In this document: positions 46,081 through 55,410 of the stretch, one piece after another
Layout of the letters: each line of letters begins with the position of its first letter
Numbering within the stretch: position 1 is the first letter of the stretch
DNA from: Butyricicoccus pullicaecorum
GTDB taxonomy: Bacteria; Bacillota; Clostridia; Oscillospirales; Butyricicoccaceae
DNA length: 64,000 nucleotides
NCBI GenBank assembly: GCA_021531865.1
Contig: JAFBIW010000002.1
Coordinates: forward strand, 1-64,000
Direction of reading: 5' to 3'
The notes under the pieces: generated by a model
Database searches by the model: none
Seen by the model: only the letters and a program-made list of their open reading frames with translations
Told to the model about the DNA's origin: nothing
Translations under genes and position numbers: made by a program

Positions 46081-48705
46081 ATGGAACTGAAATCTTATCA
46101 GAAAGAAGTCATTGCCGATCTTGCACGCTATCTGGAGCTGGTGGTGGAGCTGCAAAGCCCGGCAAAGGCGTATCAAACCCTCTGGAACGAAAAGAATGTT
46201 CTGGTGGGCTTCGGCGGTATGCCGAATTATGTGAATGTACTTCCCGGTGTGCCCCATGTGTGCGCCAAGGTGCCCACCGGCGGCGGCAAGACCTATATTG
46301 CCGCCAGTTCTCTGCGGACGATTTTTGACGCCATGCCCCAGCGCCGGGCCAAAGCCGTGGTGTGGTTGGTGCCCTCCGATGCCATTCTGACTCAGACACG
46401 CAAGGCGCTGGAAAATCCCGACCATCCCTACCGCCAGCGGCTGGATGTGGATTTTGGCGGGCGGGTACAGGTATATTCCAAGGAGCAGGCTCTCATGGGG
46501 CAGAACTTCACCCCTTCCGCCGTGACAGAACAGCTTTCTTTGTTTGTGCTCAGCTATGATTCCTTCCGCACCAGCAAAAAGGAGGGGCGCAAAGCCTATC
46601 AGGAGAACGGTTATCTGGCCGAGTTTGCAAAGTGGATGGATGATCCGTCCGTTCTGCTGGCCGATACCGATGAGACGGCGTTGATCCAGGTAATCCGCTA
46701 TCTGAATCCGATGGTCATCGTGGACGAGAGCCACCATGCCACTTCGGATTTGAGCGTGGAAATGCTGCAAAACTTCAATCCCAGCTTTGTGTTTGACCTG
46801 ACCGCCACACCCAAGAAGAAAAGCAACATCATCTCTTTTGTAGACGCCGCACGGCTGAAAAAGGCCAACATGGTCAAGCTGCCGGTCATTGTCTATAACC
46901 GTAAGTCTCAGGCAGATGTATATGGGGATGCTATCGCCATTCGTGCCAAGCTGGAGGCACAGGCCAAACGGGAGCAGGAAACCAGCGGGCGCTATATTCG
47001 TCCCATCGTTCTGTTCCAGGCACAGCCCCGCAACAATGCGGATAGCACCACATATGAAAAAATCAAGAAAACGCTGGTGGATGGCGGCATTCCCGAAAAG
47101 GAAATCGCCATCAAAACCGGCGATAAAGACGAGCTGAAAAATGTGGACTTGCTGTCCCCAGACTGCCCCATCCGGTACATCATTACCGTCAACGCCCTGA
47201 AAGAGGGCTGGGACTGCCCCTTTGCCTATGTGTTGGCCACGGTGGCAAACCGCACTTCTACCGTGGATGTGGAGCAGATTTTGGGGCGTGTACTTCGGTT
47301 GCCATACACGCAGAAAAACAGCAGTGAAGTGCTGAATCTCTCCTATGTCATCACATCTTCCGCAGACTTCCACCAAACGCTGGAGAAGGTTGTGGCCGGG
47401 CTGAACAGCGCCGGTTTCAGCAGGCGTGACTACCGGGCACAGGATGTGGACGTTCCCATTACAGCTGCACCCACACAGGAACCGGAGCAGCTTCCCATTG
47501 TCCCCCCTCCCGCTGACGAACCAGATCTGCCGGAGGTAGACGGCTCGGATTTGAAGGCGCGTTTTGAAGCGGCAACACATGAGGCAGAGCAATCCGTGCA
47601 GGATGGAACTATGCAGTCCGATCCCATGCTGTCACAGGCCCTGCAACAGAATAAAACCTATGAGGACGAGATCAACCAGGCCGATAACACTGCTTTGAGC
47701 CAGGCTCCATCGGAGGTGCGCGACAAAATGAATCAGTTCCGAATGAATGAGGAATTTGCAGATGAAGCCGCTGCCTTGCGCTTCCCCCAATTTATGCTGG
47801 AGACTGGCCCCAGTCTGTTTTCGGAAGCTCATGAAACCCTGGAACTGGAACATTTAGAGGGTGGTTTCTCTCTGCGGGACAAAGACGCTCATGTGGATTT
47901 CACTACCGTCAACGCTGAGATGGCGCGGGTGGATGTAGACGATAGCAAAGACAGCACCGCAAAGGCATGGCGGTTGTCTGGTGGCGACAGCGCCTTTTTC
48001 CGGGAGTGGTTCAACACCCAGCCCTCGGAAAAGCGGTTCTCACTGTGCAAGGGCATTATCAAGCAAAAGCTCTCCAAGATGAACTGCGTCAATGACCGGG
48101 AACTGGATGAGTACATCGACCGGGTGATCGGCACCATGACCGAAGATCAGCTCTCCGAGCTGGAGCAGTCGCCGTATCCCTATGTCGTGAAAATTCAGGG
48201 GAAGGTAAAGGAATTGATTGCCCAGCATCGCTCCAGCGTCTTTGATACCTGGCTGGAGCAGGACAAGATTTCCTGCCTGCCCAACTATACGCTGCCTGCG
48301 GTGATCTCCCCAACGGCATTTACCTCGATGGTGCCGAAATCGCTCTATACCGCCGAAGAAGATATGAACGAGTACGAGTTCAAGGTGGTGTGGGCGCTGT
48401 CAGAACTGGCCAACGTCAAGTGGTGGCATCGTAATATTTCCCGATTGGGATTCCAGATTAACGGCCCTGTTCATGCTTATCCCGACATCATCGTGATGCT
48501 CCACAGTGGGAAGATTTTGATGGTAGAGACCAAGGGCGACCACCTGGACAACGATGAATCTAAGGAAAAAGCCAAAATCGGTGACCAGTGGGCGAAGCTG
48601 GCCGGAAAACAGTACAAGTATTACATGGTGTTTGAGACCAAGCAGCCGGACTATCCGGGAGCGTACTCTCTGGAGCGGTTTATGGAGATCGTGAATGGAT
48701 TATAA
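46081..48705 (+). CDS. res: Type III restriction enzyme, helicase-nuclease subunit (Res)
   Basis: An 874-residue SF2 helicase with nuclease. Walker A VPTGGGKT at residues 64-71, DEAH-like VDESHH near 213, and the C-terminal nuclease PDIIVML...VETKGDH (Asp near 802, Glu near 816, Lys near 818). It is somewhat shorter than classical Res proteins of about 970 residues, but all core motifs are intact. With Mod it cuts unmodified foreign DNA after ATP-dependent movement. It starts 14 bp after mod with GGAG in the gap. Confidence 0.92.
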   Translation: MELKSYQKEVIADLARYLELVVELQSPAKAYQTLWNEKNVLVGFGGMPNYVNVLPGVPHVCAKVPTGGGKTYIAASSLRTIFDAMPQRRAKAVVWLVPSDAILTQTRKALENPDHPYRQRLDVDFGGRVQVYSKEQALMGQNFTPSAVTEQLSLFVLSYDSFRTSKKEGRKAYQENGYLAEFAKWMDDPSVLLADTDETALIQVIRYLNPMVIVDESHHATSDLSVEMLQNFNPSFVFDLTATPKKKSNIISFVDAARLKKANMVKLPVIVYNRKSQADVYGDAIAIRAKLEAQAKREQETSGRYIRPIVLFQAQPRNNADSTTYEKIKKTLVDGGIPEKEIAIKTGDKDELKNVDLLSPDCPIRYIITVNALKEGWDCPFAYVLATVANRTSTVDVEQILGRVLRLPYTQKNSSEVLNLSYVITSSADFHQTLEKVVAGLNSAGFSRRDYRAQDVDVPITAAPTQEPEQLPIVPPPADEPDLPEVDGSDLKARFEAATHEAEQSVQDGTMQSDPMLSQALQQNKTYEDEINQADNTALSQAPSEVRDKMNQFRMNEEFADEAAALRFPQFMLETGPSLFSEAHETLELEHLEGGFSLRDKDAHVDFTTVNAEMARVDVDDSKDSTAKAWRLSGGDSAFFREWFNTQPSEKRFSLCKGIIKQKLSKMNCVNDRELDEYIDRVIGTMTEDQLSELEQSPYPYVVKIQGKVKELIAQHRSSVFDTWLEQDKISCLPNYTLPAVISPTAFTSMVPKSLYTAEEDMNEYEFKVVWALSELANVKWWHRNISRLGFQINGPVHAYPDIIVMLHSGKILMVETKGDHLDNDESKEKAKIGDQWAKLAGKQYKYYMVFETKQPDYPGAYSLERFMEIVNGL

Positions 48706-48731
48706 TTTTCCAGATATATTTGGAGGAACAC

Positions 48732-51443
48732 ATGAACACTAGAATCGAAATTTGTACAAAGGAAGATGAATCCACAACTGTTAAAGGCGGTATTTTAGAG
48801 CGGTTGGTGGCGCAAATATTGACGGTTCAGCAGTTTGAAGTTACCCAAACAGTGCGTGTAACCGGGATGGAAATAGATGTATATGCAAAACACAAAATCA
48901 CAAATCAAGTGATTCTTGTTGAGTGTAAGGCTCATGAGAATGCTTTACCAGCGGATGTCATAACTAAATTGTTAGGAAACATAATGCTGCGCAAAGCTGA
49001 TGCTTGTTGGCTCGTTACGACAGGGCCCTTGTCTAAGGATGCAGAAGGCACACGAATTGAATGGGAGCAAGAATCAAATAGCGAAAGAGGAAAACTGTGT
49101 TTTTATACACAGGACAGAATTCTAGATTTATTAGTTGGATCTAGGCAAATTCAGCCATTGGACAAGATTCTTGGGTTAATTTCAAGTGAATTTGTACCTG
49201 GAGATGATGCAATGTTAATGTGCACATCCTCCGGTATGTTCTGGATTATTCCGATTGTTGATCCTGCTCTGGGAATTTCTTCAACAGTTCTTGCATTTGA
49301 TGCTGTTCATGGCCAAAGAGTAACATCAACCGAGCAGCTTAACAATCTGAAGGCCCATAGAAATAGTTTTAGTAGTTTTCAGTGGCTAGGGAGCGAAAGT
49401 ATCGACTCTAAGCAAACAGAACTGCTTGCCGAAGAATATAGGAATATTGTTCCGGTAATAAGTGGTGATGATTGGAGCGATTATCGCCCAGCTAGACCAG
49501 AGGATTTTGTCGGTAGGAAGAAGATCTTATCGGATATACTGGATTTTTTAGAAAGTGTTAACAATGGAAATTCAAGAACGAGGTTGTTTTCCATAAAGGC
49601 ACCATCTGGTATGGGAAAAAGTTCTGTTGTATTGAAGTTGGCTTCTCAGGTGACAACAAGCCGAAAGTATTCCAAAAAATTTTTTGTGTATGCGGTAGAT
49701 GTTCGTACCGCTATGTCAGCGCGATATGCAGAGATGGCAATTAGATCTTGCTTTTCTGAAGCTGATTCACAAGGATTTACAGATGTTACAACGAGGGACA
49801 TCAATTCAACTACTGTAAGTCAGTACCTAAATGATAGTTCAATTCAAAAGACATTAGAATATTTAAAACAACAAGGTAAAACTATAGTAATTGTATTTGA
49901 TCAATTTGAAGAGCTGTTCTCTCAAAAGGGGTTGTATCCACTCTTTGATAATGTGCGTGTCCTTTGCAATGAGATAGATGCGCTACAAGGTCCACTAGTT
50001 TTAGGATTTGCATGGAAAACAGATTTAACGATTCCTGCTGATCATCCGGCATACTATATGTGGTCGAATTTGGCAGATAGGCGTAAAGAATTTGAGTTGT
50101 CGCAATTTAAGGCGACAGAAATTAAAAGCGCTATTAAGCTTTTTGGTAGGCATTTGCAAGAGCCTGTTAATCCGATTTTAAACAATTACTTGACCAAACA
50201 ATGTCAAGGATACCCTTGGTTGTTAAAAAAGTTGTGCATTCATGTTTTCAAGTTGATACACGACGGAAATAGCCAGGACTATGTTATTGGTCAAAGGCTT
50301 AATATAGTAGACTTATTTGAAAGAGATATTTCTGAACTAACGCCAGACCAGCACGCTTGCGTAATAGAAATTGCTAAATCTTCGCCGGCAGATTATTTTT
50401 CAATTACAGAAACATATGGTAGCGATATGGTGCAAACTCTGATAAACGGAAGAATTGTAATCCGACGTGCATCAAAGTTGACATTGTACTGGGATATTTT
50501 CCGAGATTATGTTTTAAATAAGACTGTTCCAGAACTTATGCTGGATTATATCCCTCAGCAGCAATTTAGAACAGATATGCGAGCATTTGCGTGCCTAATA
50601 GACAAAGGAGATTTGGCATCTTCGGAATTGGGAAAAGAATTATCTGTAAGTACGGCTACAATCGATAATATAATGATTGACGCAGTTATGTTTGGTGTTG
50701 CACAAAGAAATTCAAATACCATACATATAATTCCGGACTCTAAAGAGGCGCTTTTTTCCACTCTCCAAGCTATTTTTAAGAAGCATACTGTATATGTGGA
50801 AATAAAAAAGTTGGGACTTGAATATTTTAATTATTCACATTTTGCGAAAATATTTCATACGATTTATACCGATAACAACATCAATGGCAAAACAAAGGCA
50901 ACATATTGTAGCAAACTGTATAATTGGTTTGTTTGCTTAGGTTTGTTTGAAGAGGTTCAAGGCCAGACACATTTAATTAGCGCGCCAAGTGCTAAAACTG
51001 CTGCATTTAACTTGGATACAAGAAGCCGCAGAGGCCGTTATCAAAGCGGCGGGCAAAACCTGTTTTGGGGGCAAACTTCTCCTGAAAAAATGATTTGTGC
51101 ATACAATTTGATTGATTCTGGGCGAACAAATTACAATGAGCTAAAATCAGATGGCTATAGAAATGCGATAGAAGCTTTAGTAGCAGCTCGTGCAATAAGA
51201 AAAAGTGGCGACGAGGTCCATACTATTTGTAGCCTCCCCCAAGCATTTGCTAATATTGAACAATCGGATACAATTGTGTTTGCAAAGTCTTTGCTTGAAA
51301 ACAATCCATCCATGAAAAGTGACGAAATGGGGATTAAACTGGAAGAGAAGTTTACTAAAAAATGGAAAAGCGGATCAAGAATACGGTATGGCAATGCGGT
51401 GATTGTATGGGTCAAATATTTAGCAGCTAATGATCACAACTAA
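48732..51443 (+). CDS. Mrr-like nuclease fused to STAND NTPase (candidate antiphage protein)
   Basis: A 903-residue protein. Residues about 15-90 match an Mrr-type PD-(D/E)xK nuclease: GMEIDVYAKH (Asp49) and ILVECKAH (Glu64, Lys66). A STAND P-loop NTPase follows with Walker A APSGMGKSS (290-298) and Walker B IVIVFDQFEELF (385-396). A winged-helix region is near residue 640 (LGKELSVSTATIDNIM) and the last 150 residues are unassigned, a possible sensor. It is 26 bp downstream of res and far poorer in GC, so probably a separate acquisition. Layout resembles Avs-type nuclease-STAND defence proteins. GGAGG precedes ATG 48732. Confidence 0.82.
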   Translation: MNTRIEICTKEDESTTVKGGILERLVAQILTVQQFEVTQTVRVTGMEIDVYAKHKITNQVILVECKAHENALPADVITKLLGNIMLRKADACWLVTTGPLSKDAEGTRIEWEQESNSERGKLCFYTQDRILDLLVGSRQIQPLDKILGLISSEFVPGDDAMLMCTSSGMFWIIPIVDPALGISSTVLAFDAVHGQRVTSTEQLNNLKAHRNSFSSFQWLGSESIDSKQTELLAEEYRNIVPVISGDDWSDYRPARPEDFVGRKKILSDILDFLESVNNGNSRTRLFSIKAPSGMGKSSVVLKLASQVTTSRKYSKKFFVYAVDVRTAMSARYAEMAIRSCFSEADSQGFTDVTTRDINSTTVSQYLNDSSIQKTLEYLKQQGKTIVIVFDQFEELFSQKGLYPLFDNVRVLCNEIDALQGPLVLGFAWKTDLTIPADHPAYYMWSNLADRRKEFELSQFKATEIKSAIKLFGRHLQEPVNPILNNYLTKQCQGYPWLLKKLCIHVFKLIHDGNSQDYVIGQRLNIVDLFERDISELTPDQHACVIEIAKSSPADYFSITETYGSDMVQTLINGRIVIRRASKLTLYWDIFRDYVLNKTVPELMLDYIPQQQFRTDMRAFACLIDKGDLASSELGKELSVSTATIDNIMIDAVMFGVAQRNSNTIHIIPDSKEALFSTLQAIFKKHTVYVEIKKLGLEYFNYSHFAKIFHTIYTDNNINGKTKATYCSKLYNWFVCLGLFEEVQGQTHLISAPSAKTAAFNLDTRSRRGRYQSGGQNLFWGQTSPEKMICAYNLIDSGRTNYNELKSDGYRNAIEALVAARAIRKSGDEVHTICSLPQAFANIEQSDTIVFAKSLLENNPSMKSDEMGIKLEEKFTKKWKSGSRIRYGNAVIVWVKYLAANDHN

Positions 51444-51498
51444 TTACAACGAATTTTCAATAATTAATTGATGCAGTATAGTGAAGGTGTAATATTAT

Positions 51499-51552
51499 AA
51501 AATAGCCAGGCCCGTACTACTTTTATAAGTAGAGAACGGACCTGGCTATTTT
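51499..51552. terminator. Bidirectional terminator between the defence operon and rlmD
   Basis: AAAATAGCCAGG (51499-51510) pairs with CCTGGCTATTTT (51541-51552); inside, CTACTT/AAGTAG forms a second helix. A runs and T runs on both sides allow termination both ways. Confidence 0.88.
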
Positions 51553-51585
51553 GTGCAATCAAACCCTAATTTGAAACCACAACTT

Positions 51586-53220
51586 TTACGAAATCATCTG
51601 GAAATGTTTTAGAGCTTCTATGATTGCTGCTTCCTTTTCCGGCGGGCACCGTGGCACTTTTGCATCTTCCTTCTTTGACAGGTTATAATTCTGTCCCACA
51701 TCCAGCCCGCACTTCCGCTTGACTTGGGAGATATACAGGCTGGACACCTTCAAACCGTACTTCTCCAGCACATACGCTTTGATCTCATCATAGGTTGCCT
51801 TTTTCTCTGCTGCCGTCAAATCCAACTCGTCCATATCCAGCTCGACTTCAATATGCTGAGTCGATTTCAGTTTGGACAATAAACATACCGTCTCCACATG
51901 CTTGGTGCGCGGGAAAAGGTCGAAGGCGCGGGCGGTGACGGCCTGGTAGCCGAAGGCGGACAAGCGCTTGATGTCGCGCCCCAAGGTGGCCGGGTCACAC
52001 GAGACGTACACCACGCAGGGCGGCGCCATGCGGCCGATGGCCTCAACGGTCTGTTCGTCCAGCCCCTTGCGCGGTGGGTCGACGGTCAGCACGTCGGGCG
52101 CTTCTCCCCGGTCGGCCAGCAGCATCGCGGCCTGACCCGCATCCGCGCACAAAAACTCCACGTTTTCACAGCCGTTGCGCGCCGCGTTCTCCCGTGCGTT
52201 CTCCACGGCCTCGGGCACGATCTCCACGCCAATGACCCGTCCGGCTTTCGCGGCCAGCGCCAGCGTGATCGTTCCCGCGCCACAGTACAGGTCGATGACG
52301 GTCTCCTGTCCGGTCAGCCCGGCAAATTCGAGCGCGCAGGCGTACAGCCGCTCGGTCTGGTCGTGATTGACCTGATAAAACGCGTGCGGCGAGAGCCGGA
52401 ACACATTCCCGCACAGGCTGTCCTGCAGGGTTTCCTCTCCCCAGAGCGGTATGGTTCGCTCGCCCAAAATGACGTTATCCGTCCGCTTGTTGACGTTGAC
52501 CACGATGCCGGTCAGAGACGGCTCGGCGGCGGTCAGCCGCTCGATCAGCGCTTCATACGCAGGCAGCTTGGCACGCGTCGCGACCAGACAGAGATGGGTT
52601 TCCCCGCTGACCGCACCCGTGCGCACGTAAATATGGCGGATCAGCCCCTTGCCGGTGTACTCATCATAGGCTGGGATGTGAAATTCATCCATCCACGCAC
52701 AGACTGCGGCAGCCAGCCGGTCGGCGCGCTCGTTCTGGATGAGGCAGCGGCCGGTGCGGACGATCTCGTGGCTGCGCGGACGATAAAAGCCGGTAAACGT
52801 GCCGTTTTCGTCCTGCCCGACCGGATACTGCGCCTTATTGCGGTAATGCGTGATCTCGGGCGCGCCCGTGATGCCGGTCAGCACGTTCTCGACGCCGCCC
52901 AGACGGCGCAGCGCGTCGGCTACCTTCTTCTCCTTCGCGCGCAGCTCGGCCTCGTAGGAGATGTGCTGGAAGCAGCAGCCGCCGCACTTTTCCGCGACCG
53001 GGCAGGCGGGTTCGATACGGTCGCGCGAGGGAATGATACACCGTTCGAGCCGGCCGAAGGCCATATTGCGGTTGACCTTGACAATACGGATATCGCACTG
53101 GTCACCGACCGCCGCGCGCGGGACGAAAACCGCCATGCCGTCGATCCGGGCGACGCCGCTGCCGTCCGCCGTGTAGTCCACAATCTCCGCGCGGTAAATT
53201 TTATTCTTCTGTAACGCCAT
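51586..53220 (-). CDS. rlmD: 23S rRNA (uracil-1939-C5)-methyltransferase with element-derived C-terminal tail
   Basis: A 544-residue RNA methyltransferase: TRAM domain (1-60), [4Fe-4S] motif CPVAEKCGGCC, AdoMet domain (VIDLYCGAGTITLALA), and catalytic VSCDPATLGRD. The normal enzyme would end near TKHVETVCLLSK at about residue 450. A 94-residue tail follows (LKSTQHIEVELDMDEL...), similar to the tail of the recombinase at 36113: 49 of the last 69 aligned residues agree by my count. The core GAGACGGT (51887-51894) is within VETV. GC falls after it. RBS AAAGGAG. The enzyme is probably still active. Confidence 0.93.
   Translation of the reverse strand: MALQKNKIYRAEIVDYTADGSGVARIDGMAVFVPRAAVGDQCDIRIVKVNRNMAFGRLERCIIPSRDRIEPACPVAEKCGGCCFQHISYEAELRAKEKKVADALRRLGGVENVLTGITGAPEITHYRNKAQYPVGQDENGTFTGFYRPRSHEIVRTGRCLIQNERADRLAAAVCAWMDEFHIPAYDEYTGKGLIRHIYVRTGAVSGETHLCLVATRAKLPAYEALIERLTAAEPSLTGIVVNVNKRTDNVILGERTIPLWGEETLQDSLCGNVFRLSPHAFYQVNHDQTERLYACALEFAGLTGQETVIDLYCGAGTITLALAAKAGRVIGVEIVPEAVENARENAARNGCENVEFLCADAGQAAMLLADRGEAPDVLTVDPPRKGLDEQTVEAIGRMAPPCVVYVSCDPATLGRDIKRLSAFGYQAVTARAFDLFPRTKHVETVCLLSKLKSTQHIEVELDMDELDLTAAEKKATYDEIKAYVLEKYGLKVSSLYISQVKRKCGLDVGQNYNLSKKEDAKVPRCPPEKEAAIIEALKHFQMIS
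51887..51894 (-). other. Right attachment core GAGACGGT inside rlmD
   Basis: The minus strand reads GTG GAG ACG GTA in rlmD. It matches the core in the recombinase gene (36416-36423) in sequence, orientation and reading frame, and marks where GC-rich rlmD gives way to the lower-GC tail. Confidence 0.6.
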
Positions 53221-53341
53221 AGAAAGGCTCCTTTGCTCCCGAAATTTATCATTTTCCTGATTGAAATATTATAGCATTTTTCCGCCGTATTTTCATCCTT
53301 TTTCAGCGTAAGCTAAAGAAAAAGAAAGGAGCTGACGCTGT

Positions 53342-53554
53342 ATGCGCGAATCCCATCCAATCCGGCCGGAAAATCTGCCGACCGAATACCTGTATCATCT
53401 GGGACATGCCACCCGGGAATTGGACGACTTTTTCTCCGGCCTCTACCCTGCCCTGACCGGCCCGGACGACACCCTGCCCGCCGAACCGATGAGCCGCGCG
53501 GAGTCCCGCATGAATGACTGGGGCGACCCGGACGGCCCGTGCGAAAGACGATGA
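53342..53554 (+). CDS. Small hypothetical protein
   Basis: A 70-residue acidic protein (MRESHPIRPENLPTEYLYHL...), no known domain, no membrane segment. AAAGGAG lies 11 nt before the ATG, and a terminator starts right at the stop codon, both favouring a real gene. It is divergent from rlmD. Confidence 0.55.
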   Translation: MRESHPIRPENLPTEYLYHLGHATRELDDFFSGLYPALTGPDDTLPAEPMSRAESRMNDWGDPDGPCERR

Positions 53555-53590
53555 AAAAAACGTCCCGAACAAGATCGGGACGTTTTTTCT
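53554..53590. terminator. Bidirectional terminator
   Basis: Stem ACGTCCCGA/TCGGGACGT around ACAAGA, with A and T runs on its two sides. It ends the small plus-strand gene and the long leftward purine operon. Confidence 0.9.
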
Positions 53591-53603
53591 GTGAATTTAC
53601 ACC

Positions 53604-54128
53604 TTACATTCGGGGCAGAAGCTCCTGCTCGATCAGGCTCTCGAGCGGCATGCCAGAAAAGCCTGCGGCGGCAAACGCGTCGATGAAGCGAGTCGCCGAG
53701 GCGATCAGCAACGAGATATTGTCGGCCACGAAGGTGACGACCTTCTCGAGCTCCAAGCTGGCGTCGACCAGCGTGTTATGCTTGAGATAGATCTGCCCGG
53801 CCGGCTCAAAGTAACCGAACGAACCGAGCGCCGAGAAATCGTTGCAGTATTCGCAGGTCTGCTTGATGAGCGGCTTGTTCTGCGCGGGCGCGTCGCTGAA
53901 CAGTGTCACGAAGAACTGCAGAAGACCGTTGTTTTCGTCAGGCAGAGCGATCGGAATGAAGCAGCATTCGATCGTGGCCTCCTTGGCGATCTTGCCCAGC
54001 CGCTGGGACTCAGCACGCAGCATCAGGGGCGCACCGTCCTTGGGCTCGAGCATCTGCGAACGGAAGCCGTTCTGGCAGAGCACATCGTTCATGCAGCCAA
54101 GGATCTGCTTTTGCTTGTTTGCGTCCAT
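53604..54128 (-). CDS. YbjN-like protein at the end of the purine operon
   Basis: A 174-residue protein with a predicted alpha/beta fold reminiscent of YbjN/type III chaperone-like domains (FFVTLFSDA, SFGYFEPAGQIYLKHN). The assignment is tentative. It begins 3 bp after purD with AAGGGGT before the ATG, so it is co-transcribed. No role in purine synthesis is known to me. Confidence 0.65.
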   Translation of the reverse strand: MDANKQKQILGCMNDVLCQNGFRSQMLEPKDGAPLMLRAESQRLGKIAKEATIECCFIPIALPDENNGLLQFFVTLFSDAPAQNKPLIKQTCEYCNDFSALGSFGYFEPAGQIYLKHNTLVDASLELEKVVTFVADNISLLIASATRFIDAFAAAGFSGMPLESLIEQELLPRM

Positions 54129-54131
54129 TGC

Positions 54132-55388
54132 TTACCCCTTCTTGATGCCGATATCGGTACGGTAATGCGCTTTTTCAAACGAGATCTTCTTCACGTCGCC
54201 GTAGGCCTTGGCAATGGCCTCGTCCAGCGTGGGCGCGGTCGCGGTGACGCCCAGTACACGGCCGCCGTTCGTGACGATCTGGCCGTCCTTGAGGGCGGTA
54301 CCCGCGTGGAAGACGAAGGAATCGGTCACATCGTCCAGACCGGAGATGACCTTGCCCTTCTCGTAGGCCTTGGGATAGCCGCCGGACGCCATGACGACGC
54401 AGCAGGCCGCGTCATCCTTCCAGCGGATGTCGGTCTCCTCGAGCTTTTCATCAATGACCGCGTTGAAAATATCGTACAGGTCGGAGTCCAGACGGGACAG
54501 AACGGCCTGCGTCTCGGGATCGCCGAAGCGGGCGTTATATTCGATGACCTTGGGGCCCTTGGGCGTCAGCATCAGGCCGAAGTAGAGCACGCCCTTGAAC
54601 GGACGGCCCTCGGCGGCCATCGCCGCGACGGTGGGCTTGAAGATGGTCTCCATGCACTGGGCTGCGATCTCCTCGGTGTAGAAGCGGGAGGGCGAGAACG
54701 CGCCCATACCGCCGGTGTTCGGGCCTTCGTCGTGGTCGTAGGCACGCTTGTGATCCTGCGCGGACGGCATGGTCTTGAGGTGCTTGCCGTCAACGAAGGC
54801 GAGTACTGAGACCTCGGGGCCGGTCAGGAATTCTTCGATGACCACGCGGGCGCCCGCGCCGCCGAATGCGCCGCCGTCGATCGCGTCACGGACGGCGGCG
54901 ATTGCCTCGTCCTCGGTCATCGCGACGGTCACGCCCTTGCCCAGCGCCAGGCCGTCGGCCTTGACGACGATGGGCGCGCCGTTCTGCTTGATGTATTCGA
55001 TCGCGGACGCCGAATCCTCGAAAACGGTGTAGCCCGCGGTCGGGATGTTGTACTTCTGCATCAGATCCTTGGCGAAGGACTTCGAGCCTTCGATGACGGC
55101 CGCGTTCTTGCGCGGGCCGAAGGCGCGGATGCCGGCGGCCTCGAGCGCATCGACCATGCCCAGCGCAAGCGGGTCGTCGGGCGCGACCATGACGAGGTCG
55201 GGGTGGTTCTCCTTTGCGAAGGCGACGACGCCCTCAATGTCGGTCGCCTTGATGTCCACGCATTCCGCGACGGACGCGATGCCGCCGTTGCCGGGCGCAC
55301 ACCAGATATGATCTACCTTGGGGCTCTTGGCCAGCGTCACGCAGATCGCGTGCTCACGGCCGCCCGAGCCGATAACTAAAACCTTCAT
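54132..55388 (-). CDS. purD: Phosphoribosylamine-glycine ligase
   Basis: A 418-residue ATP-grasp enzyme, the second step of purine synthesis. Motifs: MKVLVIGSGGREHAI at the start, VVKADGLALGKGV, and GPNTGGMGAFSP near the middle, EYNARFGDPE near residue 290. Length fits the family. It is separated from purE-purC by several genes but on the same strand. Confidence 0.95.
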   Translation of the reverse strand: MKVLVIGSGGREHAICVTLAKSPKVDHIWCAPGNGGIASVAECVDIKATDIEGVVAFAKENHPDLVMVAPDDPLALGMVDALEAAGIRAFGPRKNAAVIEGSKSFAKDLMQKYNIPTAGYTVFEDSASAIEYIKQNGAPIVVKADGLALGKGVTVAMTEDEAIAAVRDAIDGGAFGGAGARVVIEEFLTGPEVSVLAFVDGKHLKTMPSAQDHKRAYDHDEGPNTGGMGAFSPSRFYTEEIAAQCMETIFKPTVAAMAAEGRPFKGVLYFGLMLTPKGPKVIEYNARFGDPETQAVLSRLDSDLYDIFNAVIDEKLEETDIRWKDDAACCVVMASGGYPKAYEKGKVISGLDDVTDSFVFHAGTALKDGQIVTNGGRVLGVTATAPTLDEAIAKAYGDVKKISFEKAHYRTDIGIKKG

Positions 55389-55410
55389 GCGATTTCATTT
55401 CCTCCAGATT

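Larger units (their letters stand above)
36416..51894. mobile_element. Integrative mobilizable element in rlmD carrying a defence operon
   Basis: Between the two cores (15,471 bp apart) lie a serine recombinase, a MobV relaxase, a replication primase/helicase pair, regulators and a five-gene defence operon. There are no type IV secretion genes, so it needs a helper conjugation system. GC is lower and patchier than the flanks. Elements using the rlmD/rumA 3' end are known in Firmicutes. Boundaries are inferred from the repeated core and the tail homology. Confidence 0.72.
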
